A stretch of 64,000 bases of DNA, from contig NW_007360625.1 of NCBI RefSeq assembly GCF_000192795.1, positions 1-64,000 on the forward strand, given 5' to 3'. This DNA comes from Vavraia culicis subsp. floridensis. Its lineage: Eukaryota > Microsporidia > Pleistophoridae. Shown in pieces: positions 10,203 to 20,385 of this stretch. The position numbers and the translations under genes were made by a program. The notes beneath the pieces are model-generated. The model had not been told where the DNA came from. It saw nothing but the letters and a program-made list of their open reading frames with translations, and made no database searches. Position 1 is the stretch's first letter, and every line of letters starts with the position of its first letter.

Positions 10203-10916
10203 TGAACAGGGGATCGGAAATAATTTTTTTGATAAATTTTAATTAAAACGGAACAAAACGAAAAAGCTGGGCAAGAACGGACAGCATGCTCATGTTTTTG
10301 TTTTCTATCGTAAGCTGTGCATTTTTTATGGTAGAGTGTTTTGAGTTGTGTGATGTGCGTTTTACCTTTTTTATACGGCATGTGTGTCAATTATGGTATT
10401 ATAGCGACGTACTTAAAATTCAGGCATTGTTCACGCACCTCAGTTCCAATAATAAGGTACGTGCTGTATGACACATATGACGTGCCCTGCATGAGAATTA
10501 CATTTGAAGTCAAAACATGTTTTTTTTGAGCCGAGGAAAACGAATAATACGGCCCATAATGCTGTTGAAAGCTGCAAGACCGCCAATAAACACAACAAAT
10601 GTGCTGATCAATACGTGGTGATCTTGATACCCGACTGATAAATACGCTTACATGCTACAGACCATGTAAAGTACAGGCAATGACCGAGTAAATCTGTCTC
10701 TTACCAACGTATAGGCAGGAAAAATCAAGCATTTCATTTTAATGCTAGGAAAAGCGCTAGTCACGGGAATTATGCCTGTTATTCTCAGTTATACCGCATA
10801 TATCGACGAATGAGGGCGTTGACCAGCCATTCATGATTGAAAACGCTATTTTGTGCAGTTTTTATTGCCATGGCACATTCCGCTTTACTTAATAAAGATT
10901 AACTAAATGCTAAGAT
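10203..10916. other. Intergenic, nothing assigned
   Basis: Beyond the uS3 promoter at its left end I see only short frames without start signals. Confidence 0.5.
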
Positions 10917-11366
10917 TTATTCGATCACATCCTCCGTCCCACAGTTCAACTTGCAGTATCCCGGCTCATTGAAGCTGTTATCGTCGCACTCCTCTTCTTT
11001 TTCATATATCTCCGAATGATCTGGCGTATCGATGGTAAATACTAAAAGGAAGAACGGAAACATGCGTGCTTGAACGCATGTTTTTTTAATAAAGGTTAGT
11101 TTCAGGGCGTGTTTCACATTTGCAACATGCATTCGTTCGTGGGTGATACACGGAAACGAATGCATTTTCTGTTTTGTTACAAAAATATTTCTGAATTCTT
11201 TACTGGTCATCTTAGGCAACAGTACAGATGGATGATGATGCGATAAAAATGCTTTTACTGGATGTAACAACACGGCAGTTGATCCTGTCACCGTTTTTCT
11301 ACCCGTTGCGAGCCACTTTGTACCTTTTTCGATTTTCTGTTTCAATAAAATATTTTTTCTGTCCAT
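10917..11366 (-). CDS. Possible hypothetical protein, back-to-back with RIO2
   Basis: A 149-codon frame starting at ATG 11366, immediately next to the RIO2 start on the other strand (the two starts form CATATG). The C-terminal 38 residues are acidic and cysteine-containing (EKEEECDDNSFNEPGYCKL) and look coding; the stop overlaps an AATAAA. The N-terminal part is basic and less convincing and has no C-run upstream, so the real gene may be only the C-terminal portion or may have another start. No family recognised. Confidence 0.3.
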   Translation of the reverse strand: MDRKNILLKQKIEKGTKWLATGRKTVTGSTAVLLHPVKAFLSHHHPSVLLPKMTSKEFRNIFVTKQKMHSFPCITHERMHVANVKHALKLTFIKKTCVQARMFPFFLLVFTIDTPDHSEIYEKEEECDDNSFNEPGYCKLNCGTEDVIE

Positions 11367-12137
11367 ATGAAGTGCTTCAAAGATCTGAACGAAAAACACG
11401 TTAAAATCCTAAAAGAGGTGGAAAAGAACGCCAGAAACGTAAAACAGGATGTTTATTTGCGCGATTTGCTGAAGGAAAGAATGATAATATACGACAAGAA
11501 GTATGTTCTAACATACAAGGGATACGATCACTTGGCACTAGCACATTTCAAGAAAAAAGGACTGTCCCGGATTGTTGACCAGATCGACATCGGAAAAGAA
11601 AGCGACATCTATCTGGGCGAGATGAATGGTTCGCTTGTGGCTGTCAAAATGTATCGAATCGGTCGGACATCGTACCGGAAAACAGAAAACCGGGACAATA
11701 TAAAGATGGACATGTACAAGCGTAGTATGATGTACTGCCAGAGAGAGTACAAGATATTAAGATCGTTGACAAGCGAGAACATCGCTGTACCTGTGGGCTG
11801 CAATAGACACGTTTTGATCACACGGTACTATGACTGCAAGCCGTTGGTGAAAACTCGATTGGATGACCTTGATTATTTTTACAACAAGCTAATGGACTTG
11901 GTAGTTGAACTATATTCAATGGGATATGTGCACGGTGATTTTAATGAGTACAATGTGCTGATAAAAGAGAAGCAAATAATTATGGTGGATTTTCCTCAGT
12001 GTATACCCGTTACTGATCCACGAGCTGGCGAATACCTGCGAAGGGATGTTCAGTGCGTAAAGGAGTATTTTGAACGAAAGTACAGGTACGTGAACGAGCG
12101 AGATGCGGTGAATGAAATTGCTGCCGGCCGTGACTGA
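11367..12137 (+). CDS. RIO2: RIO2 atypical protein kinase/ATPase
   Basis: A 256-residue RIO2. The N-terminal winged helix (residues about 10-75, ending LTYKGYDHLALAHFKKKGL) marks RIO2 rather than RIO1. The kinase core has the P-loop GKESDIYLG, VAVKM with the catalytic lysine, the flexible loop LGRTSFR-like IGRTSYRKTENR, the catalytic loop HGDFNEYNVLI and the metal motif MVDFPQ (the RIO2 equivalent of DFG). It acts in cytoplasmic maturation of pre-40S particles, alongside uS3, which is encoded just upstream. It lacks the long C-terminal extension of yeast Rio2 (425 residues). The ATG has no clear C-run. Confidence 0.95.
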   Translation: MKCFKDLNEKHVKILKEVEKNARNVKQDVYLRDLLKERMIIYDKKYVLTYKGYDHLALAHFKKKGLSRIVDQIDIGKESDIYLGEMNGSLVAVKMYRIGRTSYRKTENRDNIKMDMYKRSMMYCQREYKILRSLTSENIAVPVGCNRHVLITRYYDCKPLVKTRLDDLDYFYNKLMDLVVELYSMGYVHGDFNEYNVLIKEKQIIMVDFPQCIPVTDPRAGEYLRRDVQCVKEYFERKYRYVNERDAVNEIAAGRD

Positions 12138-12249
12138 TAGAGGAGGGTATTTCACAGATAGAAACATCCAATGCAAACAAAACCGTGCGTTTGAAACGAG
12201 GAACTCCCGTGGTATTAAAAACTTTTTAAACAGTTTTATTTTTATCGGT

Positions 12250-12381
12250 TTATCTTGTGACAATATTGTTGAACTCTCTAATGTTTTCTACTGCCTCGTT
12301 GATGTTGTCTTTGTACTCCTTCACGATTTCTTTGTATGATTTGATTAGCGCAGTGAATTCTTCCCTGGTAGACCCTCCCAT
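12250..12381 (-). CDS. Possible 43-residue coiled-coil protein
   Basis: The frame predicts a short, highly charged amphipathic helix (EEFTALIKSYKEIVKEYKDNI...), which looks coding rather than random, and AAATAAAA follows the stop. It is too small to identify; small kinetochore (DASH) or Mediator subunits can look like this. The frame continues upstream to an ATG at 12567, but that extension is not protein-like. No C-run precedes the ATG at 12381. Confidence 0.35.
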   Translation of the reverse strand: MGGSTREEFTALIKSYKEIVKEYKDNINEAVENIREFNNIVTR

Positions 12382-12589
12382 TCGGACAAAAAAATTCAAA
12401 ACTTTATAAAAATGAACGAATAAAGTGCCGGAGGTCCATGCTGTTACCATATACAGCGATAGTATCGCACAATTTCCATGATTTGAATGTTGATGGTCAT
12501 TATCTGCCCTAGCAAACCAGAAGGTGTGATATTCGGATAGCATGGTATAAGAGAGGTGAATAAACATACTTTTTATGAATAGTTTTTAA

Positions 12590-12890
12590 CACAATCACAT
12601 ACATATCTGTTCAATATGTGTCTTGAGGAGCTGTCCGCCTATAGTTTTTGGCACCAGTCGCCTTTATACAACTCTGTGCTGAGATTATGAGGTAACCTAC
12701 GGGACCTTCCTAAGAGAGTACCGGTAGTTACCGTTGATCTTTGTTCAGAACTTGCTTTCAACGGATTTAAGGATCGTTCCTCTGGTACATGTCACCGTTC
12801 ACCGCTCGTTACAACGAGTTAGGGTTTCTCGATCTTTGAGTGATCGCTTGGATCCTGTACAGAACTGGCGGACTGTACAATTTCCACTAA
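12590..12890 (+). ncRNA. Candidate structured RNA, possibly RNase P/MRP RNA
   Basis: A roughly 300-base segment with clearly higher GC than its surroundings and no reading frame. Successive hairpins can be read: CACATA/TATGTG at about 12596-12620; GGTAAC/GTTACC at about 12693-12732; CCGTTG/CAACGG at about 12731-12765; CTCGT/ACGAG near 12807-12822. A 7-bp helix GTCCGCC (12633-12639) with GGCGGAC (12867-12873) would close the domain. The flanks GAGGAG before the first strand and ACAGAACT before the second recall the CR-I and CR-V regions that form P4 in RNase P/MRP RNA. Identity is tentative; a 7-bp match over this distance can arise by chance. Confidence 0.38.
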
Positions 12891-13450
12891 GTTTGCGGCA
12901 AGTGAATTAATCTACTAGCACGTACACAAATCTGCTTATTTGTATTAGATAGGCACAAAATACCGCGGAGTAAAATATTGTTTACCTTCTTCCGCACAAC
13001 AAATATATTCTGGAAAGATTTACACGTGACCACCGAAAAAAATAACAGCTCAACGATCAGGAATCTTTCAGTGCTGGAGATGCTACCACGTGTCAAATTT
13101 TGTTACTTATTTCGTAAATAAATTCGCAGTTTTTACGGTAATAGTTAAAATAAGCAGATACTTCACTTTATCATCACAGCGGACAAAAACCCTTGCACCG
13201 TACCATTACGGGTATGCAATGGCACAATCACTCAGATCAGGTGTTGTTTGCAACGGATCGCATTCAAATAGTGACGTGAAAGAGTGAATTTGCACAATGA
13301 AAGCTTCTACTGAAGGCTCTGTTCGCATTCGGTATGACACGAACGGCTTATAAAAATATGAAAAACATAACGGAACAAATTGTTTAACGCAAAGTATTAC
13401 GGTTCAAGTGTCAAAGAGGGTAAAAATTTTTCGTCGTATATACATCAAAC
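12891..13450. other. Intergenic, nothing assigned
   Basis: Only short frames without start signals are visible on either strand. Confidence 0.5.
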
Positions 13451-13855
13451 TCAGATGGCAGGATCATTTTGTAGGCCCAACTCCTTTCTCTTATCGAAAT
13501 ACCTTATTAACAAATACTTAAGCTTTTCGTATCTTGAATAGTTTTTTAACGTAGGATACTTCAGCTTCATTTTCAGCTCAAATTGGTTCAAAATTTTCTC
13601 TACACTTCTATTCCAAGTCATTTTACTGAATCCGATGCTCGATGCCAGGTAAATGTATGGATGCGGGTGCATCTTGCCTATAATAGCGTTAATTTTACTT
13701 TCAAAGTCTTCGTTTGTTGGTATTGCTACGAGAAACTCGCCAAAATGAGTATGTAGTATCCTTTTTCGATGCTCTAGAGTCGATGGAAGGGATTCAAGAA
13801 ATCTTTTGTACGAGGAAAGGAGTTTCTGCTTCTTCTTTAGGGACAGCTGTGACAT
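13451..13855 (-). CDS. Basic helical protein, unrecognised
   Basis: A 134-residue, lysine-rich, largely helical protein (MSQLSLKKKQKLLSSYKRF...; ...NYSRYEKLKYLLIRYFDKRKELGL). CCCC at 13863-13866 lies just before the ATG, matching the start context of known genes here. There is no signal peptide or membrane segment. The basic character would suit a nucleic-acid or ribosome-associated protein, but I recognise no family. Confidence 0.65.
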   Translation of the reverse strand: MSQLSLKKKQKLLSSYKRFLESLPSTLEHRKRILHTHFGEFLVAIPTNEDFESKINAIIGKMHPHPYIYLASSIGFSKMTWNRSVEKILNQFELKMKLKYPTLKNYSRYEKLKYLLIRYFDKRKELGLQNDPAI

Positions 13856-14427
13856 TGGCAGAGGGGTTCCGTAATAACCGGATGTAAATTAGTTATCCTA
13901 TCACGGACCAGCCACTGCAACTGCTATCAGACAGTATAACTCCCTGCCACTGATTTTCCATTGCTGTCAGGATTCTACCACACAAGGCCCAGAGCGGCAA
14001 TCAGCCCTTCAACTTGTGATATTTAGAGCAAAGACCAAATGTTCATTCAAACCGTTTTTGCCGTAGTATGAGTTGGTAAATAAACCAATTTTAGTAGAAA
14101 AGAGCTGAACTGTTTAAAATAGGTGTTATAGCTAAGTTGCCGTTTATTAGCTATGAAATTGTTCGATGTACCTAGGATTGCTTAACCGTGACCTATCAAA
14201 TATACGATTCGCTTCAATACCTAGTGCACGAGTACAAACCCTTTGATTACCGGTACACTAGCACATGTCAAGCTGCCTCATCATCAAAGGCATTCTATAG
14301 CGATCGAATTGCTCAGACATGAACATAAATTATCACGTTGCTTTTACCATTCATAGCATCAGCCCAATCGTTTGTTCTTTGACAACCGAAACATTTATTT
14401 ATCAGTGCGTGTAGGTGATTCAAATCA
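13856..14427. other. Intergenic with a possible hairpin
   Basis: No reading frame of note. CACAAG (13981-13986) and CTTGTG (14013-14018) bracket a GC-rich 26-base interior, a possible hairpin. Confidence 0.4.
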
Positions 14428-15417
14428 TCATAAACCCTCGATAATCTTTTCAATCCTTACCTTACATGGCTTGTTATCTCCCTTAGCGAAGTATTCTTCC
14501 CTTATATAGTTGGTGATGCCTCGGAATCTTTTTCCAAAAATTGCAGACATATCCTTTCCAAGTACCAGCAAGTATGCTTCGACCACGTGAAAGGAGTTGG
14601 GTGTGGGCATCTCGTTTAGCATGCCTGCAAAAAAGTTATATGCCTCATGCCACATGCGCCGTAATCTCAAAAGTTCAAAATATATGCTGTACATACTTTT
14701 TAGGAACTTGCCCTCCTCTTTTTTGCACACCAGACCTACCAAGAAGAGTGAGTGCAAATTTGGTGTGTACAAGTTGTTGAGGAGCCAGCCATACGATTTG
14801 TAAGTTTCAAAACAATTGGAAACTTGCAATTTTGCTTGCTCAATGATTTTTATGGAGAGAAGTTCGTAGAAAATACAACTATCGTACTGTTTGAGGAATC
14901 CTGTGATTAGATTGATATGATCTAAATCGGTGGTTACCTGTCCTATTCGTTTATTTACAATTAATTTTAGCTGTCTATAAGACTGGTTCGTTATTTTATT
15001 CTTTTGCAGGTTCAATATTCTTTCAGTTTGAATGTAATTGTCTGTTACAATATATTTTCTGATAAAATAGTCTGAAATAGGCATATTTACTGGGATATTA
15101 AGCGGTTCAACGCCATCAATTTCATCACTTTGCACGATCTCAACACCAGGGTGTGTAACTGGCAGTTTCTCATCAGTACGCACCGTTTCATTGTCCATCG
15201 GTAATTCCCTGCTTATATCTTCCATTAGGGAAGTGTTTCTGCTGTATGCGTTCCCAGTTTCTTGCACAGTGTACGTATCCCTCATGAGCTCTTGCAGCTC
15301 CTGCTGCATCGTCTCATTGAGTATCTTTCGCTTGTTTATAAGTTCTTGTATGCTTCTTTCAACCACCAGTTTTCTTTTCCGTTCTATTTCCAAAAATTGC
15401 TGTAGGTCATCCTCCAT
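14428..15417 (-). CDS. GLE1: GLE1-like mRNA export factor
   Basis: A 329-residue protein. The N-terminal 70 residues form a charged coiled coil (LEIERKRKLVVERSIQELINKRK). From about residue 135 to the end it follows the GLE1 helical-repeat domain: VNKRIGQVTTDLDHI, a stretch of paired helices, WHEAYNFFAGMLNEMPTP, then LLVLGKDMSAIFGKRFRGITNYIREEYF and a final basic helix. GLE1 with IP6 activates the DEAD-box ATPase Dbp5 at the cytoplasmic face of the nuclear pore. Yeast Gle1 is 538 residues, so this is a short form. A C-run lies 18 bases before the ATG at 15417; an ATG 12 codons upstream (15453) has none. The identification rests on pattern similarity. Confidence 0.72.
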   Translation of the reverse strand: MEDDLQQFLEIERKRKLVVERSIQELINKRKILNETMQQELQELMRDTYTVQETGNAYSRNTSLMEDISRELPMDNETVRTDEKLPVTHPGVEIVQSDEIDGVEPLNIPVNMPISDYFIRKYIVTDNYIQTERILNLQKNKITNQSYRQLKLIVNKRIGQVTTDLDHINLITGFLKQYDSCIFYELLSIKIIEQAKLQVSNCFETYKSYGWLLNNLYTPNLHSLFLVGLVCKKEEGKFLKSMYSIYFELLRLRRMWHEAYNFFAGMLNEMPTPNSFHVVEAYLLVLGKDMSAIFGKRFRGITNYIREEYFAKGDNKPCKVRIEKIIEGL

Positions 15418-15933
15418 AGAACGCTCAGAGTCAAGGGGTTCGGGTTGCCGCATGAGTTTAAGCCGCAGACAAAGTTAACGAAGCGCAGCTGCGACAAATT
15501 ATTACAGCAATAGCGCTGCATTTGGTGATGTCATGCGCACATCCCTGTTTGCCAAGATACGAAAAATCTAATGTGCCAAGATTAGGTGAAAAGGGAGTTT
15601 GCAAGTCATTCGCCATGATTTTGTTGGGAGTAAAATTGAACAAATTTGAACGAAAAGAATGGTATTAGCAATATATTGAGATACAGATCAAAAAACTGAA
15701 CAGTACTATTCGGTGGTTTGGAGTATTCTGCTTATCATGAAGTAACACAAAAAACGTACTTTGTATACAATGCACTTTTGTAACAGCAATCAGTGTGGGA
15801 TGTAAGGAGGACAGCGTGCATTCGCGATTGCGATATTGCAGAGGATATCACCCATGTTCCCGTGTTTGATACTGCTACTAACTCAGAATTTGATCAGCAG
15901 CCTAAAATGCTTAATAAAATTGCCCTTCGCAAA

Positions 15934-16857
15934 ATGGACCTGCGAACGATAATTGCGAATGCTCAGATCAAGAGATTGTCTATTCCAGAATTTAAACCTA
16001 CCTATACATCAACAACACCGCCGGAAATTCCTCTTGACACCATAGATGACCTCACAAAAATATGCTCGTATTTCGATCTGCCACAGCCAACAAAGCAAAT
16101 GTTTGAGGATGAGACACAGCTGGATCAGTTAGTTCTGTTTTTGAAAAATCTAAGGCTTGGCTTGTTGGGCTTTGGTGTGCAAATCGAAGAAATAAAAATA
16201 GATGAAACGACGATCAGGAAGGCGAAAGGCGTAGAAAATGATATAGACAGAATGGAAATAGCCATTGCAAATATGGAGGATCAGTACAATTTATTGCGCG
16301 AATTTAGACGTGAAGTATTCAAGTATAACGCAAAAAGCGCGACACTTAACCTTGATGAAGCCAATTCCACGAGCGATGTCAAAAAAAAGGATTATACGAA
16401 CATATTTGTGGACAGAAATGCACAAATTGACGGAAATATTGGTGATAATGACAAAGAAGCAGTGAACGTAGATGTAAATATGATCAACGAGTATGTTGAC
16501 ATGCTTAATAACGTGAGAAAAGATTTGTCGGACTCTCCATTCATCAAGTACAAAGACATAGTCAAGAATTTTAATAAAGACTATCTGTTCAAGCACCGGT
16601 CCTATCTTTTGTATAAAAACATGAAGAAAAGACAAATTTTGCTGGATAGGCTTTACAGCTCAGACAATACCGTGTTAAAGCACCTTTTTATAGAATTGAT
16701 TCGGAATGAGGTGGTATATCTGGCCGAAATGGAAGCAAAATATGGGTTGGAAAGGGTGAGCATGTTTAAGATTGTGTATAATTTGATTAGCAGAGGAATG
16801 ATAGACTTTGACAAGAACAACGAATGCATACGCCTCGGTCTGAATAGGAATAAGTAA
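15934..16857 (+). CDS. Coiled-coil protein with C-terminal winged-helix-like domain, unrecognised
   Basis: A 307-residue protein. Residues about 35-95 are helical (LTKICSYFDLPQPTKQMF ... LVLFLKNLRLGLLGFG), followed by a coiled coil (IDRMEIAIANMEDQYNLLREFRREV), a polar asparagine/aspartate-rich linker, a second helical segment, and a C-terminal domain (LFIELIRNEVVYLAEMEAKY ... IVYNLISRGMIDFDKNNECIRL) that reads like a winged helix. This layout occurs in kinetochore, COP9/eIF3-like and replication proteins, but I cannot name it. CCC at 15923-15925 supports the ATG at 15934; earlier in-frame starts are an ATG at 15907 and a GTG at 15793. Confidence 0.7.
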   Translation: MDLRTIIANAQIKRLSIPEFKPTYTSTTPPEIPLDTIDDLTKICSYFDLPQPTKQMFEDETQLDQLVLFLKNLRLGLLGFGVQIEEIKIDETTIRKAKGVENDIDRMEIAIANMEDQYNLLREFRREVFKYNAKSATLNLDEANSTSDVKKKDYTNIFVDRNAQIDGNIGDNDKEAVNVDVNMINEYVDMLNNVRKDLSDSPFIKYKDIVKNFNKDYLFKHRSYLLYKNMKKRQILLDRLYSSDNTVLKHLFIELIRNEVVYLAEMEAKYGLERVSMFKIVYNLISRGMIDFDKNNECIRLGLNRNK

Positions 16858-17811
16858 AATGCTCCGCTTTTGATTGGCATAATTCTCTATAATTAAATTT
16901 AATGGTCTTTCGTACAATTGAACGTACTCAGGATAGCTTTTCTATTTTCTGGAGTGCCAATACGTTCTTGATCACCTGTTCTATACGAAATATCGCCCTT
17001 GCACTCGGAGTGCTATCATTTTTTTCTGTCGAAGAGAGAATGGACAAATTTGCGGTGTGATGCTTTCTGCGAAACGAAAGTAATTGATGACTATGTAAAT
17101 CAGAATACCTCAAGTAAGTTACTTTTACGGTAGTTGCGCTGAATAGAACGATTGTTACCAATTAGCATGCTGTGCTGGTCTTTTCATACAAGTATGGCAA
17201 TAATGCCCACTGTTGAAGAATGTTAGACCGTAATTCTTGCTAAATTTATCTTCATTGTGATTGTAGCCTCTTCCCAGTAACAAGCTACCTGCCTTACTTT
17301 CAAAAAGAGATTTTTGTGAATGTGCGGTGCTAACATAATTTTACTGAATATACCTATGTGGATCATAATTTGCTCATTACTTCATGGTGGTGCCGCAAAA
17401 GCAGAATAGGTGACTGATCGGTAAAATCTCTTGTCAGCAAATTTTTTATTATTCTAGGTCCATAAGGCAATATTTATCTAGGATTTGCCAAACATGCATT
17501 CCAGTACCTCATTAATACCTTTTACCTCCCAAAGCTTAAATTCCATTCTGCTGATGAGTTATTGCGACAATGATATTTGGAATGCACCGTTTAAATCATT
17601 TTCAATGCCCTGCTCGTACTGGTATAAAAGTGATTTGCCGTTCATTCAGTAAATATATCATTTACATTTAGAGGCTCGGAGCCACACCATTTCGTCTTTC
17701 TCTGCTGTACAAAGACAAGTATAGGCATTGTATTACCACATAACTTTTTAGTACTGCCGTTCTGCTGCATTTCCACCATCAAATTTATCTTTTCTTTTTG
17801 AGCTGCGAATT
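16858..17811. other. Intergenic, nothing assigned
   Basis: About 950 bases upstream of the IRE1-like gene. Only short frames on either strand, the longest of them (16928-17161, minus) starting at TTG. Confidence 0.5.
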
Positions 17812-20385
17812 ATGTGCACCCCGTTCTTCGCTATGTTTTTCCTCCTCCTCATGAAATACGTTCGCGGTATTTACGTGTTTGAAACATTCAATAATAACCT
17901 AATATTTGTGGATGAAACCGTTAATGAGCAATGGTCATTCTCAATAAGCAGTATGGTTGATGAGTATGATAACAGAGGCGTAGGAATGGGTGTCCTTGGG
18001 AGTAATTCTGAACTAGCGTATCTGATGAAAAATGAAATTGATCACAATATTACCGATCACGCCAGTGATTCGTCTATTAGCGCTAAGAAGGAGGAAAATT
18101 ACGGCAATGTAGGAGATGCTGGCATGTTAACTGGGAATAAAGGTGAATTAAATACTCTTGTAAGAAAGACGGAGATTATAAATGCTAACGATGAAATGAA
18201 GGATATTGCCGATCAAAATAACGAGGATGATACCGATGTTAGGTCAAATACACCAAGTATTTTGATGAAGGCGACGAATACGCTCAGTAAAATTGAGGAT
18301 TACACGGATGGTAAGGTGTGTGCCAAAATCAAAGAGAAAATCGACAGCTTTGGGTTCACAGAGACAGGAAAGATATATTGCATCGAAAACAAGTGCATTA
18401 TGTACCTCGCCCCACGACTGAGCGACATTATCAATCAGCCGTTTTTATACAAGAACGTACTTATTACGGCCTCAAAACGCAATATCAGCTATGATATAAG
18501 GACGAGTGGCACTACTCTCTACGTAATAATAGGTGTTTTATACGTCCGGCTTATGGATGTGAACAGCAGGTACACGCGCATTCTTAAGTTCTACAACATA
18601 TGTGCGCCGTTTTTCAGCGTTGAAAAAGGTGTAAAAGTTTTGTATGACGTCTTTGAGGATGGGCCGAATCGATTTACGGTGTACGAACCGATAAAGAATG
18701 TTTATAAATTGGAAAATTTTAAAAAGGCGTATTTCTTCCGTAAGATACTGAGAGAAGCACCAGACATGAACGACAGGGTGTGTACAGATTTGAAAATTTT
18801 GGCAATTTTGATGACAACGGTTTTTATAGTGGTGTTGTTTCTACGCAGGGAGAACCATGTAAAGGTAAAAAGAGTGCTACGCGTAGATAAGGGAGTAAAA
18901 TATGCTAGTGGCGTGTTCAACAGACGAAATGTGCTGGTAAAAATACATAACAAGAAGGACATAAGGTACTGTAATGAGCTGCACATCATGAAGATGCTTG
19001 ACATGCCGTGTTTCATTAAATACACGTATAGAGAGGAGAGAAAGCACGAATTCTTGCTGGTTGTAGAGGATTGTGGCAAAAGCTTGCAAGAGAGAATCGA
19101 TGAGGAAGCAAAAGTACTGCCCAACAGCACGAACCACTCTATTACTCACGATAATACGTTCACAATCTCTGAAACCGTGAGCAATGAGGCTAATACGCGT
19201 AACGACGATGCCGAACTCGGTGATGACGCATTATATGAACAGGATGCGTCAAACACGTATGCTTCCGTACACAGCCCAGGTGTGAGCGAGTTTGAGAGCA
19301 CGGTTCGACACACCAAGGCAGACACGTGTAAATTTAGTGAAAATGTCAAGGATTGGCTCAGTTTATTTTTGAAACTTGTACGAGTAGTGCACGAATTGCA
19401 TGCCAAAAATATCGCACATTGTAATTTAACATTTGTGAATATTTTCGTAAAAAATGATGAAGTATTCATCGGTAACTTTGAGGAATGTTTTTTTGATCAG
19501 GAACATGTTCAGACAAGCCGAACGAATGATGAGTCACATGTTGCGAATATTGTAAATACGAATGATAATTTGGTTGATAACGAGCACACAGACAATACCG
19601 AGAACGTTAGCAATGGCTACAAGAAAAGAATTGAAGGATATGTTGATGTACTACGATACCCGAATGAGCACAAATTAGAGTTCGGCCTAGGAACTGAAAA
19701 TTTCAGAGCTCCTGAAATAATTAGGTATAACAGCTTTGATGAACCATTGGACATGGAAAAGTGCAAAAAAGCAGACGTGTTTTCACTTGCAGTAATGTTA
19801 CACACCACAGTTTTTGGTCACCATCCGTTCAACAAGGATAATTACGCAATAGAGGACAACGTGGTACACGATAACTATTCACTGAATAGCAACGTGAAGG
19901 GACCTTTGCTGGATCTGATGCATCACATGCTGAAGAACGATTATAAGGAGCGGCTTGGTATTGGCAGTGTGGAGAGACATCCTGCGTTCTGGGACAATGA
20001 GAAAACGTACAATTTCTACGCTACGCTTAGCGATATTCTGGAGAATAAAAGTGATACATCGTACAAAATATTCTGCAGGTTAGAACGTAACAAGAGCAAA
20101 GTGTTTGCAGGGAACTGGGCGAATATGTTGGACAAGGTTATAAGAGATGAGCTCATTATGCACCGAATATACAACTTTAATGGCCTGAAGGGTCTTCTGA
20201 GGGTGATAAGAAACAAAGGCAGACACTACCAAGAGCTAGCAAGTGAGATACGGCACATATATAAATCATTTCCCGATGGTTTTGTGGAGTATTTCAAGGT
20301 GCGGTTCCCCAACTTACTAATGGTTTGTTACTACTCCGGAAAGGTGGCAGCAACAGAGGAACTCCTCAGAAATTTCTATCGATGA
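17812..20385 (+). CDS. IRE1: IRE1-like ER stress sensor: luminal domain, pseudokinase and KEN RNase
   Basis: An 857-residue type I membrane protein. It has a signal peptide (residues 1-20), a luminal region to about 325, one membrane span (about 327-345), a kinase-like domain (about 365-720) and a C-terminal KEN RNase domain (about 723-857). RNase residues equivalent to human Tyr892, Arg905, Asn906 and His910 are present (Tyr787, Arg800, Asn801, His805 in RNKGRHYQEL). The kinase keeps the beta-3 lysine (VLVKI, Lys377) and GTENFRAPE, but HRD is HCN (536-538), DFG is NFE (555-557) and no glycine-rich loop is visible, so phosphotransfer is unlikely. A low-complexity insert splits the kinase lobes. 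A C-run precedes Met8 (17833), a possible true start. Confidence 0.9.
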   Translation: MCTPFFAMFFLLLMKYVRGIYVFETFNNNLIFVDETVNEQWSFSISSMVDEYDNRGVGMGVLGSNSELAYLMKNEIDHNITDHASDSSISAKKEENYGNVGDAGMLTGNKGELNTLVRKTEIINANDEMKDIADQNNEDDTDVRSNTPSILMKATNTLSKIEDYTDGKVCAKIKEKIDSFGFTETGKIYCIENKCIMYLAPRLSDIINQPFLYKNVLITASKRNISYDIRTSGTTLYVIIGVLYVRLMDVNSRYTRILKFYNICAPFFSVEKGVKVLYDVFEDGPNRFTVYEPIKNVYKLENFKKAYFFRKILREAPDMNDRVCTDLKILAILMTTVFIVVLFLRRENHVKVKRVLRVDKGVKYASGVFNRRNVLVKIHNKKDIRYCNELHIMKMLDMPCFIKYTYREERKHEFLLVVEDCGKSLQERIDEEAKVLPNSTNHSITHDNTFTISETVSNEANTRNDDAELGDDALYEQDASNTYASVHSPGVSEFESTVRHTKADTCKFSENVKDWLSLFLKLVRVVHELHAKNIAHCNLTFVNIFVKNDEVFIGNFEECFFDQEHVQTSRTNDESHVANIVNTNDNLVDNEHTDNTENVSNGYKKRIEGYVDVLRYPNEHKLEFGLGTENFRAPEIIRYNSFDEPLDMEKCKKADVFSLAVMLHTTVFGHHPFNKDNYAIEDNVVHDNYSLNSNVKGPLLDLMHHMLKNDYKERLGIGSVERHPAFWDNEKTYNFYATLSDILENKSDTSYKIFCRLERNKSKVFAGNWANMLDKVIRDELIMHRIYNFNGLKGLLRVIRNKGRHYQELASEIRHIYKSFPDGFVEYFKVRFPNLLMVCYYSGKVAATEELLRNFYR

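Noticed and set aside
10535..10625. Short frame after a C-run near 10551
   Set aside because: Only about 19 codons; not credible without transcript evidence.
15458..15616. 52-codon minus-strand frame before GLE1, with a C-run upstream of its ATG
   Set aside because: Composition is not protein-like and no family match; kept only as a note because of the start context.
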